DNA from: Emticicia sp037153985
GTDB taxonomy: Bacteria > Bacteroidota > Bacteroidia > Cytophagales > Spirosomataceae
Reading direction: 5' to 3'
NCBI RefSeq assembly: GCF_037153985.1
Contig: NZ_JBBAYI010000001.1
Coordinates: 744,001 to 808,000 of the forward strand
DNA length: 64,000 bases
Below, in pieces: positions 9,295 through 19,300 of the stretch. Under the pieces are notes generated by a model. That model was given only the letters and a program-made list of their open reading frames with translations, ran no database searches and had not been told where the DNA came from. Each line of letters begins with the position of its first letter. Within the stretch, counting starts at the first letter, position 1. The translations under genes and the position numbers were made by a program.

Positions 9295-9328
9295 TATGGT
9301 TTTACGACAATTAAATATTAAAATAATT

Positions 9329-9847
9329 ATGCAAAGGCGAAACGCAATTAAAAACTTATCGCTGGCTTTCGGAGGATTAGTCGCATTGCCATCGTGGGCA
9401 TCAGGCTGGACACCCGAATCTATCGGAAAAAGCTCAAATTTATCGTATAATGATGAAACACTATTGGCCGAAATAGTTGAAACCATTATTCCTGAAACCT
9501 CTACTCCTGGGGCAAAATCATTAAAGGTACATCAGTTTGCCATGCGCATGATTAACGATTGCTATGGCGAAGCCGCTCAGAAAACCCTGAAAGATGGATT
9601 GAAAAACCTTGAAGATTTAGCCGGACAAACTTATCAGAAGTCTTTCACAGCTTGTGATGCTACTCAAAGAAAAAGCCTTTTCAACAAAATGCTTGAGTCG
9701 TCAGACAACACCAGCAAGCAGTTTGCAAACATGGTTAAACGCCTGACCATTCAGGGATACACCAATTCTGAATATTACATGGTAAATGTTGTAAAATTCA
9801 ATATGGCTCCGGGTTTTTACCATGGCTGCGTACCAGTGAAGTCGTAA
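9329..9847 (+). CDS. Gluconate 2-dehydrogenase subunit 3 family protein (Tat substrate)
   Basis: A 172-residue small subunit of the type found with GMC oxidoreductases. It begins MQRRNAIKNLSLAFGG, a twin-arginine motif followed by a hydrophobic stretch, so it should cross the inner membrane folded through Tat. The body has the family's ETIIPETSTPGAKSL segment at about residues 45-60. In characterised gluconate and sorbitol dehydrogenases this subunit accompanies a flavin subunit and a cytochrome. The ATG at 9329 puts the RR at residues 3-4 and is preferred to the TTG-initiated start at 9296. The GMC gene follows after 54 bases. Confidence 0.88.
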   Translation: MQRRNAIKNLSLAFGGLVALPSWASGWTPESIGKSSNLSYNDETLLAEIVETIIPETSTPGAKSLKVHQFAMRMINDCYGEAAQKTLKDGLKNLEDLAGQTYQKSFTACDATQRKSLFNKMLESSDNTSKQFANMVKRLTIQGYTNSEYYMVNVVKFNMAPGFYHGCVPVKS

Positions 9848-9901
9848 ATCGGCACCAATATCATTACAATCTATTCAAGACTCTATTCTTTTAAAGCTAT
9901 T

Positions 9902-11620
9902 ATGTCATTTTTAAATATTGATTCAGTCAAAGAACGCACATTTGACGCAATCGTTATTGGCTCAGGTATCAGCGGTGGCTGGGCAGCCAAAGAATTAACA
10001 GGTAAGGGACTCCGAACACTTGTTTTAGAACGAGGCCGGGATGTTCGCCACGTAACAGACTACCCAACAACCATGATGCAACCATGGGAGTTTGAGCATT
10101 TAGGCCAGCTACCAAAGGCCATTAAAGATGCTAACCCAATTGCTAGCCGTTGCTATGCCTTCAACGAAGATGCGGCACACTTTTTTGTAAAAGATAACGA
10201 ACACCCTTATATACAGGATAAACCATTCGACTGGATTCGCGGATACCAAGTTGGCGGAAAATCGCTCATGTGGGCCAGAGGTACACAGCGTTGGTCTGAG
10301 TATGATTTTGATGGCCCCGCACGCGATGGTTTTGCCGTTGACTGGCCTATCAGATACGCTGATATTGCTCCGTGGTATAGCTATGTAGAAAAATTTGCTG
10401 GAATCTCAGGAAATAAAGATGGCCTTGCTCAGTTGCCTGACGGCGAGTTTTTGCCACCGCATGAGCAATCGTGTGTTGAAAAACACTTTACCAACGAAAT
10501 GGCCAAACATTATAAAGGGGCGCGTCCGATTATTATTGGCCGTTGTGCGCATCTTACCAAGCCTCAGCCTATACACCTGCAACAAGGCAGAGGCCAGTGC
10601 CAGAACCGTTCGCTTTGCCAGAGAGGTTGCCCTTATGGTGGCTATTTCAGCAGTAACTCTTCTACCCTGCCGTGGGCTGCCAAAACTGGTAAAATGACCT
10701 TAAAACCAGACTCAGTAGTACATTCTATTATTTTCGATGAAAAGAAAAATAAAGCCTCTGGTGTGAGAGTAATTGATGCACACACCAAGCAAATGACCGA
10801 GTACTATGCAAGAGTTATTTTTGTAAATGCCGCAACCATTAATACAAACCTGATTTTGTTGAATTCGACTTCAAATCGCTTTCCGAATGGTTTGGGTAAC
10901 GATAACGGCCTTTTAGGTAAATACATTGCCTTCCATAATTTCCGTACAACCATTTCGGCTGAATATGAAGGATTTCTGGACACTAAAACAGAAGGTATCC
11001 GCCCGAATGGTAGCTATATTCCACGTTTCCGTAATGTATTCAAACAAGAAACAGACTTTTTACGTGGATATGCAGCCGGATTCAGTGGTAGTCGCATGGA
11101 ATATACCGATAACAGTAATATAGGTGAAGACCTGAAAACCAGCTTGTTTAACAGAAAATACGGTAACTGGCGTGTAGGCTCACACATGATGGGCGAAACC
11201 ATACCAAAAGAAAGTAATTTTGTTACGCTGGATAAAGACCTGAAAGATGCTTGGGGGATTCCGTTAATCAGAACATCGGTTGCTTATGATGACAACGACG
11301 AGAAAATGATTAAGGATTTTCACGAACAAATGACTGAAATGCTAACATTGGCAGGTTTCAAGAATATTCAAACGCACGACAACCCTAAAAAAGCGCCGGG
11401 CCTTGATATTCACGAAATGGGTGGCGTAAGAATGGGTAAAGACCCTAAAACTTCACTCCTTAACAAGTGGAATCAGCTCCACCACTGCCAGAATGTTTTT
11501 GTAACTGATGGTGCTTGCATGACCTCGAATTCAACACAAAACCCATCGCTTACTTTTATGGCTATTACTGCACGTGCTGCCGATTACGCTGTAAAAGAGT
11601 TCAAAAAAGGAAATATATAG
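9902..11620 (+). CDS. GMC-family oxidoreductase (flavin subunit)
   Basis: A 572-residue glucose-methanol-choline oxidoreductase, presumably the FAD subunit partnered with the preceding small subunit. It shows the FAD-binding GSGISGGWAAKEL near residue 20, the GGKSLMW segment near 120, a cysteine cluster (CQNRSLCQRGCPYGG) near 240, and the C-terminal HEMGGVRMG and NSTQNPSLT catalytic region. It has no signal peptide, so export by hitchhiking on the Tat signal of the small subunit is the likely route (inference). The natural substrate is probably a sugar or sugar acid. No cytochrome subunit follows; a terminator does. Confidence 0.92.
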   Translation: MSFLNIDSVKERTFDAIVIGSGISGGWAAKELTGKGLRTLVLERGRDVRHVTDYPTTMMQPWEFEHLGQLPKAIKDANPIASRCYAFNEDAAHFFVKDNEHPYIQDKPFDWIRGYQVGGKSLMWARGTQRWSEYDFDGPARDGFAVDWPIRYADIAPWYSYVEKFAGISGNKDGLAQLPDGEFLPPHEQSCVEKHFTNEMAKHYKGARPIIIGRCAHLTKPQPIHLQQGRGQCQNRSLCQRGCPYGGYFSSNSSTLPWAAKTGKMTLKPDSVVHSIIFDEKKNKASGVRVIDAHTKQMTEYYARVIFVNAATINTNLILLNSTSNRFPNGLGNDNGLLGKYIAFHNFRTTISAEYEGFLDTKTEGIRPNGSYIPRFRNVFKQETDFLRGYAAGFSGSRMEYTDNSNIGEDLKTSLFNRKYGNWRVGSHMMGETIPKESNFVTLDKDLKDAWGIPLIRTSVAYDDNDEKMIKDFHEQMTEMLTLAGFKNIQTHDNPKKAPGLDIHEMGGVRMGKDPKTSLLNKWNQLHHCQNVFVTDGACMTSNSTQNPSLTFMAITARAADYAVKEFKKGNI

Positions 11621-11640
11621 GCAATTAGCTGTATTTTTAT

Positions 11641-11678
11641 AAGGCCCCTACTCTATTTAACAGAGTCAGGGGCTTTTT
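11641..11678 (+). terminator. Terminator of the GMC operon
   Basis: A GC-rich interrupted inverted repeat (GCCCC at 11644-11648 with GGGGC at 11669-11673, and CTCT with AGAG inside) is followed by TTTTT. Confidence 0.85.
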
Positions 11679-11807
11679 ACTAAAATAACATATTACTATT
11701 TTTCAATTAATAGCTATATAAAGCAGGTTATTTCTAAGAAATATCCAAATCAGTAATTAGTACCATAGATTCTCTGTTTGCTACCAGTAGTTCTGTTAGC
11801 GTTAGAC

Positions 11808-11815
11808 TAACTTTG
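11808..11815 (+). promoter_or_regulatory. Possible -7 element of the DUF983 gene
   Basis: TAACTTTG matches TAnnTTTG and lies 38 bases before the DUF983 start. The nearest upstream TTTG (11777-11780) is 27 bases away, longer than the usual 19-20. Confidence 0.35.
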
Positions 11816-11853
11816 TATCAACAAAACAGCGTATTAATTAAAATTTTACGACC

Positions 11854-12252
11854 ATGAACAAAGTTGAAGCTGCCTTAAAAATGAAATGCCCTCGCTGCCA
11901 CGAGGGAGATATATTCGAAACTAAAAATCCGTTTGTTCTTGGCAAAATGACTGCCATGCACAAAAACTGCCCTGAGTGTAATCTAAAATATGAAAAAGAA
12001 GTTGGTTTTTTCTATGGAGCCATGTATGTTAGCTATGCCTTTAACATTGCTTTTTTTGTGATAACCACCGTAGCTTATTATGTATATTTTGAAACACGCG
12101 TCGACTGGCGAATCTATATCTGGACATACCTCTTGATTACGTTCATTCTGTTTCCGGTTTTTTATCGTTTGTCTCGTTCGCTTTGGTTACAGTTTTTTAA
12201 TGATTATAAACCTTTAAGCAAAGAAATATCAAGTTCAGAAAGCCATGGGTAA
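11854..12252 (+). CDS. DUF983 membrane protein
   Basis: A 132-residue inner-membrane protein of family DUF983, unknown function, common in Bacteroidota and alphaproteobacteria. The N-terminus has CPRC (about 11-14) and CPEC (about 42-45), a probable zinc-binding pair. Two strong hydrophobic segments follow (about 60-80 and 88-108). The last eight bases overlap the start of the downstream AraC-type gene, so the two are probably co-transcribed. Confidence 0.88.
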   Translation: MNKVEAALKMKCPRCHEGDIFETKNPFVLGKMTAMHKNCPECNLKYEKEVGFFYGAMYVSYAFNIAFFVITTVAYYVYFETRVDWRIYIWTYLLITFILFPVFYRLSRSLWLQFFNDYKPLSKEISSSESHG

Positions 12253-13120
12253 CGCAGGTCATATTCCGACAGTTGATATATGTAATCTTTCAGAAGTCAG
12301 AGATGAAAACATCCTTGTGAGTAGGTTTGCTTCCTATTTGCAGGTACACCATAAGTTACATTTAGCCCATAGGCATTCTTTTTATCATTTATTATTATTT
12401 ACAAAAGGAAGTGGCACCCATACCATTGATTTCAGTACTTTTCCGGTAAAGCCAAACCAAATTTATTTCATGATTCCCGGACAGGTCCATAGCTGGAATT
12501 TTGAAGGCGATGTTGATGGCTATGTGGTTAATTTCTCCACTTCCTTTTTCCAGTCTTTTCTGCTGAGGCCCGATTATCTGGAAACTTTCTCGTTTTTTAA
12601 TGGTCAGGCCGAAGATAGCGTTATTGACCTACCCACAGAACTCCAACAGCCAATAATCCGGCTTTTTGAAGAGATAGTCGGCCACTCGGCACAAAACAAC
12701 GCTTTCCGATACGACCTCATAAGAGTATTACTTTTGCAGGTTTTTCTGGAAATAGACAAACATACATACGCCCATAAGCATTCGGCCGTTCCTTCATTTA
12801 ATTATACCTTACTTAAAAACTTCCAGAAGCTGGTCGATAAACACTATATTTCTTTAAAACGCCCAATGGATTACGCAGAATTGCTTTATATTACTCCTAA
12901 CCACCTTAATGCTCTTTGCAAAGAGCATCTGGGTATTACGGCCGGAGAAGTAATCCGTAATCGGGTTTTGCTGGAAGCTAAAAGAATGCTGGTTAATCAG
13001 AATTTGAGTATCTCAGAAATTTCCTACGACCTTAACTTCAACGACAACTCTTATTTCACAAAATTCTTCAAAAAGTATGTGGGCATCACCCCTGAAGAGT
13101 TCCGTAAAAAGAGCCTCTGA
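12245..13120 (+). CDS. AraC-family transcriptional regulator
   Basis: A 291-residue regulator with an N-terminal cupin-like sensing domain (about 30-130, with HRHSFYHLLLF and IPGQVHSW) and a C-terminal double helix-turn-helix (about 190-291, ending FKKYVGITPEEFRKKS). It overlaps the DUF983 gene by eight bases, which may mean translational coupling. No ligand can be inferred. Its closest obvious targets are its own operon or the efflux genes downstream, but the latter have their own regulator. Confidence 0.88.
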   Translation: MGNAGHIPTVDICNLSEVRDENILVSRFASYLQVHHKLHLAHRHSFYHLLLFTKGSGTHTIDFSTFPVKPNQIYFMIPGQVHSWNFEGDVDGYVVNFSTSFFQSFLLRPDYLETFSFFNGQAEDSVIDLPTELQQPIIRLFEEIVGHSAQNNAFRYDLIRVLLLQVFLEIDKHTYAHKHSAVPSFNYTLLKNFQKLVDKHYISLKRPMDYAELLYITPNHLNALCKEHLGITAGEVIRNRVLLEAKRMLVNQNLSISEISYDLNFNDNSYFTKFFKKYVGITPEEFRKKSL

Positions 13121-13232
13121 GTAACTTCTTGATTTAATACAATTCCGCTTATTTATCTGGGTATTTCATTCCAATTGTACTGAATTGCATTTTTATTGGA
13201 TATTTTAAACAATCTCAAACTTTTTTTAAAAG

Positions 13233-13262
13233 TTTTTGGTTCTCTATTTGCAGAACCAAAAA
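13233..13262. promoter_or_regulatory. Candidate operator in front of the MarR/GbsR-type gene
   Basis: A perfect 11-bp inverted repeat, TTTTTGGTTCT (13233-13243) and AGAACCAAAAA (13252-13262), separated by eight bases. The TTTG of the putative promoter sits inside the spacer, so a bound repressor would block it. A second copy of the core GGTTCT-N8-AGAAC occurs upstream of tolC. Confidence 0.7.
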
Positions 13263-13277
13263 AACCATATACCTTTG
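13247..13277 (+). promoter_or_regulatory. Promoter of the MarR/GbsR-type regulator gene
   Basis: TTTG at 13247-13250 and TACCTTTG at 13270-13277 are separated by exactly 19 bases, a full match to the Bacteroidota housekeeping promoter. The predicted transcript begins near 13284, giving a short leader before the ATG at 13300. Confidence 0.7.
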
Positions 13278-13299
13278 CAACGTTATTTAGCAATACTCA

Positions 13300-13767
13300 A
13301 TGGAAACTATAAAATTAAACGCCAAACAATTAGACCTCATCGAGAAACTTGGGCTCATTTTTGAGCAAGGCTTACAGCCAGCAGCGGCAAGAATTGCAGC
13401 TTTATTACTTGTTTCTGATAAACTTGAATTAACTTTTGATGAAATACGCGAAGTACTAAACCTCAGTAAAAGTGCCACAAGCAATGCTTTAAATATGCTA
13501 CTAACACTTAACAGAATAGAATATATTACTAAACCTGGCGACAGGAAGCGTTATTTTAAGAGTAATCTTTCTGACTGGAAAGAGACCATGAAAGACAAAT
13601 TTATGGAATTTGAAAAAGTAAATAAAACCATGCGCGAAGTGCTATCGCAACGCCCACATTCTACCAATGACTTTAATCTTAAATTAGAAGAATTTATTCA
13701 TTTCATGGAATTCATGAATCAGGAAATTCCGGTTCTTTTCAAGAAATGGGAGCAATCTAAAAAATAA
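13300..13767 (+). CDS. MarR/GbsR-family transcriptional regulator of the efflux operon
   Basis: A 155-residue winged-helix regulator. The recognition region lies at about 47-85 (TFDEIREVLNLSKSATSNAL, then the wing ending KPGDRKRYF), with helices on both sides for dimerisation. It precedes tolC, adaptor and permease genes on the same strand, so it very likely controls them. Two matching inverted repeats (13233-13262 and 13780-13803) are the probable binding sites, one overlapping its own promoter, which implies autoregulation. The effector is unknown. Confidence 0.88.
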   Translation: METIKLNAKQLDLIEKLGLIFEQGLQPAAARIAALLLVSDKLELTFDEIREVLNLSKSATSNALNMLLTLNRIEYITKPGDRKRYFKSNLSDWKETMKDKFMEFEKVNKTMREVLSQRPHSTNDFNLKLEEFIHFMEFMNQEIPVLFKKWEQSKK

Positions 13768-13779
13768 TTTTTTAACTTA

Positions 13780-13803
13780 TTGGTTCTTTTAATTCAGAAC
13801 TAA
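13780..13803. promoter_or_regulatory. Second candidate operator, upstream of tolC
   Basis: TTGGTTCT (13780-13787), an eight-base spacer, then AGAACTAA (13796-13803). One position departs from perfect symmetry. The half-sites and the spacer length equal those of the site at 13233-13262, so both probably bind the regulator encoded between them. Confidence 0.65.
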
Positions 13804-13838
13804 GAAAATTAAACAAAATCTTAATATTGTACAAAATA

Positions 13839-15188
13839 ATGAAAAAAGTAAAAAACTTACCGATAACCATTAGCCTGATAATTATCTCGGTTATCGCAAA
13901 AGCACAAGAACCACAAGCAACTGTTTTTAGCCTTAAAGAAAGTATTGCTTATAGTCTGGAAAATAACCCAAGCAGCACGATATACAAAAATGAAGTGCTG
14001 ATAGCCAAAGAGAAAAAAACGGAAGCGTTGTCGGGTTATTTACCACAACTTAACGGAACAGCTACATTTGATGACAACCTGAAACGTCAGGTTACGGTAC
14101 TTCCGGCAGGTGCATTCAGTAAAGAAGAAATCAAGATACAGTTTGGTAACCAATACAACACAAACGTAGTAGCCCAATTAGACCAAACTCTTTTCGACAG
14201 AAGCATTACCGTAGCTAAAGAAGCCAATAAGGTAAATACCTTAGTAGCCGACTTAAAATTACTTCAGAATAACGAAAACATCGTTTACAATACAGTAATG
14301 GCCTATTACCAGATTCTGACACTTAATGAGCAGGAAAAACTTTTAGTTGAAAACGAAAAAAAATACGAGGAGTTACTAAGAATATTACAATTGCAGTATG
14401 AAAAAGGCGTAGCTAAAAAAATTGATTATGACCGAATGAGAGTAAGTCAGAATAATATAAAGTCGCAATTATCACTTCTAAAAACAAACAAAGAACTGGC
14501 ACTAAACAAACTAAAGTTTGCCATGGGAATGGATTTATCTCAAAGAATTGCCATCAACGATTCGCTTGACTATTCGATGCAGGTAAGTATGCCTTTGGGC
14601 TCGCAGCTTGATGTTAAAAACCTGTTAGACTTTAAAATTCAGTCAAATAATATCCGATTACAAGAACTGGATGTGGAACGAAGAAGATTTGCTTTCTTTC
14701 CTACCCTTGCAGGTTATGCCCGTTATGGTGCACAAACATTCGGAAACGACTTCGGGAAATCATTCAGTAACTGGTTCGATTATTCGTCTATCGGTTTAAA
14801 ATTAAATATTCCGATTTTTGATGGATACAGAAAAAAAAGCCAGCTAGCACAAAGCCGATTAGGATTATTGAACGCACAGGAAAACCTGAAATTAAGCCAA
14901 AGAAACTACGAGTTACAGTTTCAGAATGCCAATACGCAGCTATTTCGTTCTTATACAAGCATGAACGACAACAAACAAACTCTCGATTTGGCTTCTGATA
15001 TATTGAAAAACACCAGCTTACAATACCAGAAAGGAACTGCTTCGTTAACAGATTTCCTTAACTCAGATTATTCCTATAAAGAAGCACAAAGCAATTACAT
15101 TTCATCATTATTAAATTTCTTAACCGCACGAGTTGACTTCGAGAAAGCACAGGGTAATCTTTCAAATTATGTCAATCAATTAAAATAA
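13839..15188 (+). CDS. TolC-family outer-membrane efflux protein
   Basis: A 449-residue outer-membrane channel of the RND system. A signal peptide ends at about residue 24 (VIAKAQ). Two TolC/OEP repeats follow, each with long alpha-helical stretches rich in Gln, Asn and Leu, including the second-half NAQENLKLSQRNYELQFQ region. The length is typical. The ATG at 13839 is preferred to the TTG at 13827. The adaptor gene follows after 56 bases in the canonical order outer channel, adaptor, pump. Confidence 0.93.
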   Translation: MKKVKNLPITISLIIISVIAKAQEPQATVFSLKESIAYSLENNPSSTIYKNEVLIAKEKKTEALSGYLPQLNGTATFDDNLKRQVTVLPAGAFSKEEIKIQFGNQYNTNVVAQLDQTLFDRSITVAKEANKVNTLVADLKLLQNNENIVYNTVMAYYQILTLNEQEKLLVENEKKYEELLRILQLQYEKGVAKKIDYDRMRVSQNNIKSQLSLLKTNKELALNKLKFAMGMDLSQRIAINDSLDYSMQVSMPLGSQLDVKNLLDFKIQSNNIRLQELDVERRRFAFFPTLAGYARYGAQTFGNDFGKSFSNWFDYSSIGLKLNIPIFDGYRKKSQLAQSRLGLLNAQENLKLSQRNYELQFQNANTQLFRSYTSMNDNKQTLDLASDILKNTSLQYQKGTASLTDFLNSDYSYKEAQSNYISSLLNFLTARVDFEKAQGNLSNYVNQLK

Positions 15189-15244
15189 TATTCAAAAACA
15201 TCATTTAAAACTAAAGCTCTTGAAGCTGTTTAATATACAAAAAA

Positions 15245-16306
15245 ATGAAAACAAGAATCATCACAATAGCTATTATCGTTGTCATTGCAGGGGCTATTTC
15301 TTTCAAATTAGTAGCCAACAAAAAGAAAATTGACGAAAGCAAAAAAGTTGTTGACCGTAGTCAGGTAGCGGTGTTTGTTACTACTACTCCTGTTGCACTT
15401 CTTCCGATTAATGGTAATTTAACTTTACCAGCAATTCTGGAACCTAAAGAAAAAGCTACTATATCCACCGGCACACAAGGTAAAATCGAAACCTTAAACA
15501 TTGAATTAGGTACACGCGTGAGCAAAGGCCAAACTATTGGTACTATTGATACGAAGGTAAAGCAAATAAATCTACAATCGACTGAACTAACTATCAACAA
15601 AGCGAAGTCAGACTACGAGCGTAACAAAGACCTGCTTGCCGGCAATGCCATTAATGAAACAGCTGTAACAGATGCCAAATACAATTACGAAAACAACCAG
15701 CTACAAGCGGCACAGTTAAAACAACAGATTTCAGACGCAAAGATTATTGCGCCAATAAACGGAGTAGTTACTGATAAAAAATTAACTGCCGGCGAATATG
15801 CCAATATCGGAACCGTTATTGCCTCTCTGGTTGATGTAAGCCAGCTAAAAACGGTGGTTTATGTCAATGAAAAAGATGTATATGAACTAAAAATCGGACA
15901 GGCAGCTAGTATTACGTGTGATGTTTACCCTACTAAAACTTTCAGTGGCCGTATTATCTATATCAGTCCACAGGGTGACGACAACCACAACTATAAAGTA
16001 GATATTCTGCTAGCTAATGGCAATGCTGCACTGAAAGCCGGAACCTACGTAAAAGTTGAATTTAATCTGAACAAAAATGCTAACGCATTGCAGATTCCTA
16101 AAAGAGCTTTAGGCGATGGCATGAAAAACCCTTACGTTTTTGTTGCACAAGGAAACAAAGCAGTTTTACGCAAAGTTGTATTAGGTAGAGAAATTGGTGA
16201 AAATATCGAGGTTCTAAGCGGCCTGCAAGAAGGTGAGCAAGTAATTACAGAAGGCATCATCAATATTGTAGATGGAAGTAATATTCAAGTCTCACCAAAT
16301 AAATAA
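15245..16306 (+). CDS. RND efflux periplasmic adaptor (HlyD/AcrA family)
   Basis: A 353-residue membrane-fusion protein linking the inner-membrane pump to TolC. An N-terminal hydrophobic segment (about 5-25) anchors or exports it. The split lipoyl domain is visible at GTQGKIETLNIELGTRVSKG (about 76-95) and KIIAPINGVVTDKKLTAGEY (about 170-190), with a helical hairpin between. A beta-barrel domain follows, and ILSGLQEGEQVI-like sequence marks the membrane-proximal end. It is nine bases from the permease gene. No metal-binding motif marks it as a metal exporter. Confidence 0.93.
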   Translation: MKTRIITIAIIVVIAGAISFKLVANKKKIDESKKVVDRSQVAVFVTTTPVALLPINGNLTLPAILEPKEKATISTGTQGKIETLNIELGTRVSKGQTIGTIDTKVKQINLQSTELTINKAKSDYERNKDLLAGNAINETAVTDAKYNYENNQLQAAQLKQQISDAKIIAPINGVVTDKKLTAGEYANIGTVIASLVDVSQLKTVVYVNEKDVYELKIGQAASITCDVYPTKTFSGRIIYISPQGDDNHNYKVDILLANGNAALKAGTYVKVEFNLNKNANALQIPKRALGDGMKNPYVFVAQGNKAVLRKVVLGREIGENIEVLSGLQEGEQVITEGIINIVDGSNIQVSPNK

Positions 16307-16315
16307 TCTGAAGCC

Positions 16316-19300
16316 ATGTCAATAACAGAATTATCAATAAAACGACCATTACTGATTACAGTAATTTTCGTGACACTCATACTCTTCGGATTTATAAGTT
16401 ATAAAACATTAAATTATAACTTATTACCGAAATTTGAAACAAACGTGATTATGGTGCAGACTACTTACAGAGGTGCGGCCTCAGACGAAGTAGAAAGCAG
16501 TGTAACCAAACCGCTGGAAGAAGCTGTATCATCAATTGAAGGAGTTGATATGATTTCTTCTTCTTCACAGGAAGGTCTTTCTTTAATTACCGTTACTTTA
16601 AAATCGGGTTTTAATGTTATTAATGCTCAACAAGATGCCGAACGTAAGGTAAATCAGATAAAATCAAGATTACCAGATGATATCGACGACCCGGTTGTAT
16701 CAAGATTGAGCCTCGATGACCTACCGATTCTGAAAGTTAGTGCTACCTCAAAAATACCTCAAACCGAACTTTATGATTTTATCGATTTGCAGGTAAAACC
16801 CTTACTGACAAACGTAGCAGGTGTTGCACAGGTAAATATTATTGGTGGTAATGAAAGAGAAATTGAAGTATACCTCGACAACGACAAACTTCAGACTTAT
16901 AATATTTCTTCTTCAGCAGTTAATCAGGTAATTGCCAGTAGCGGTGTATCATATCCGGCTGGTAGCATCAAAACAGACCAGACCCGTTTTTCGTTACGGT
17001 TGGATGCAAAACTTAAAAGAGTTGAAGATATCAGAAACCTGATTCTTCGCGAAAATACTAATGGAAGCCGTATTTTATTGAAAGACGTTGCTACTGTAAC
17101 AGACTCACAAACTGAACCCACTACACTAAACCGTATTAATGGCAAGCCAGCTATCGGGATTCAGATTATGAAACAAACCGATGCCAATGCCGTTGAAGTA
17201 AGTAAAGGGGCAAAAGCAGCATTAGCGAAGATAAAAGCCAGTTATCCGTCAAAAGATTTTAATTACGAAATTGCCTCCGACCAATCGGTTTACACACTTG
17301 CTTCGGCCGATGCCGTAATGCACGATTTGTATCTGGCTATCATAATTGTAGGGGTAGTAATGGTGCTTTTCTTGCATAGCCTTAGGAGTTCATTGTTCGT
17401 ACTGGTGGCTATTCCTTCGGCTATGATACCGACCTTTATTCTGATGTGGGTATTTGGTTTTTCACTAAACCTTATGACCCTGATGGCCTTATCGTTGGTA
17501 GTAGGTATTCTGGTAGATGACAGTATTGTGGTCTTGGAGAATATCTACCGACATCTGGAGATGGGTAAAAATAAACGTGAGGCTTCGCTTGAAGGTAGAA
17601 ATGAAATTGGATTTACAGCCATGGCTATTACACTTGTTGACGTGGTGGTGTTTTTACCTCTGTCACTTGCGGGTGGTCTGATTGGAAACATTCTGAAAGA
17701 GTTTTCGCTGGTAATTGTTTTCTCTACCCTCATGAGTTTATTTGTTTCGTTTACGCTTACGCCTTTGTTGGCTTCAAGATGGGGTAAACTGGAAATACTG
17801 AACAAAAATACACTTTGGGGTAAACTCAATCTGGGTTTTGAAAGTATGATTGATAAACTCAGAGATATGTATGTGACGGCACTCAAATGGTCATTATCAC
17901 ATAAACGTTATGTATTTATTGGCATCATTCTTTTGTTTGTAGGTACTTTCACCCTATTAGGCAAAGGCTTTGTGGGTGCGTCATTCATTGGCAATGCCGA
18001 CCGCGGCGAGTTATCAATCCAACTTGACCTCGCCCCTGAAACACCATTGATACAAACCAATCAGGCAGTGGCCAAAGTAGAAAAAATGTTATTGGAAAGA
18101 CCCGAAGTTACTAATGTTTTCTCGAATGTAGGCACACAGGCTTCTGTTATTGGTAACTCATCGAATAGTAACCTTGCTGAAATTACTGTTACGCTGGTTG
18201 ATAAACATGACCGCAAAATTTCGACAGATGAATTTGGTCAGATTATGCGTGATACAATCTCCAGAATACCCGGTTTAAGTGTTAACATTCAGCCTATTTC
18301 GGCCACGGGTAATGCACAAGCCCCTATTCAGATTGCTGTTAAAGGAACTGTAACCGACGACGTGGTAAAAGCGGCTGCCATTGTGAAACAAATTGTGACC
18401 AAAGTACCCGGCACAGATTATGTAAAATATAGTACCAAAAGCCCTAAAACAGAAGTTGCCATTAATATTGACCGCGACAAGATGGCAAAATTAGGTTTAA
18501 GCATTCCTGATGTGGGTTCGGCAGTACAATTAGCTTTTCAGGGTAACAACAATACCAAATATAAAGACAAAGGCGAGGAATATGGTATTAATATCGTTTT
18601 CGATAAGTCAGATAAACAAAGTATTGAAAACGTAAGAAATCTTACTTTACGAAATAACCGTGGTGCCATTGTAAAGCTAACTGACTTTGCTAATATTACT
18701 GAAATTGTTGGGCAATCAATTCTGGAAAGAACCGACCGTTTGAGTTCAATTAAAATCAACTCTGCGGCTGTTGGCCGTCCGTCAGGAACCATTGTTGAAG
18801 ACATTAAAAAAGAATTGGCTAAAACAAAATTACCCGAAGGTGTAATTATTGATTATCTGGGAGATGCAAAAAATCAGGGTGATGCTTTCGGAAGTTTAGG
18901 GCTGGCAATGGGTATAGGCATCTTACTGGTATACCTGATTATGATTGCCCTTTACGAAAGTGTGGTATATCCGTTTGTTGTACTTTTCTCAATACCTGTT
19001 GCAATGATTGGGGCCATTCTGGCACTTGCCCTCACAATGAACTCGTTCACTATCTTTGCTATTTTGGGTTTAATTATGCTTTTAGGCTTGGTTTGTAAGA
19101 ACGCCATTCTGATAGTTGACTTTACTAACCACTTAAAGAGCGAAGGCTTATCGGTAAAAGATGCCTTAATTGAAGCAGGCAAAGAACGTTTGCGTCCAAT
19201 CCTGATGACTACTCTTGCTATGATATTTGGTATGTTACCAATTGCTTTAGCCTCAGGTGCAGGTGCAGAAACTAAAAATGGTATGGCTTGGGTTATTATA

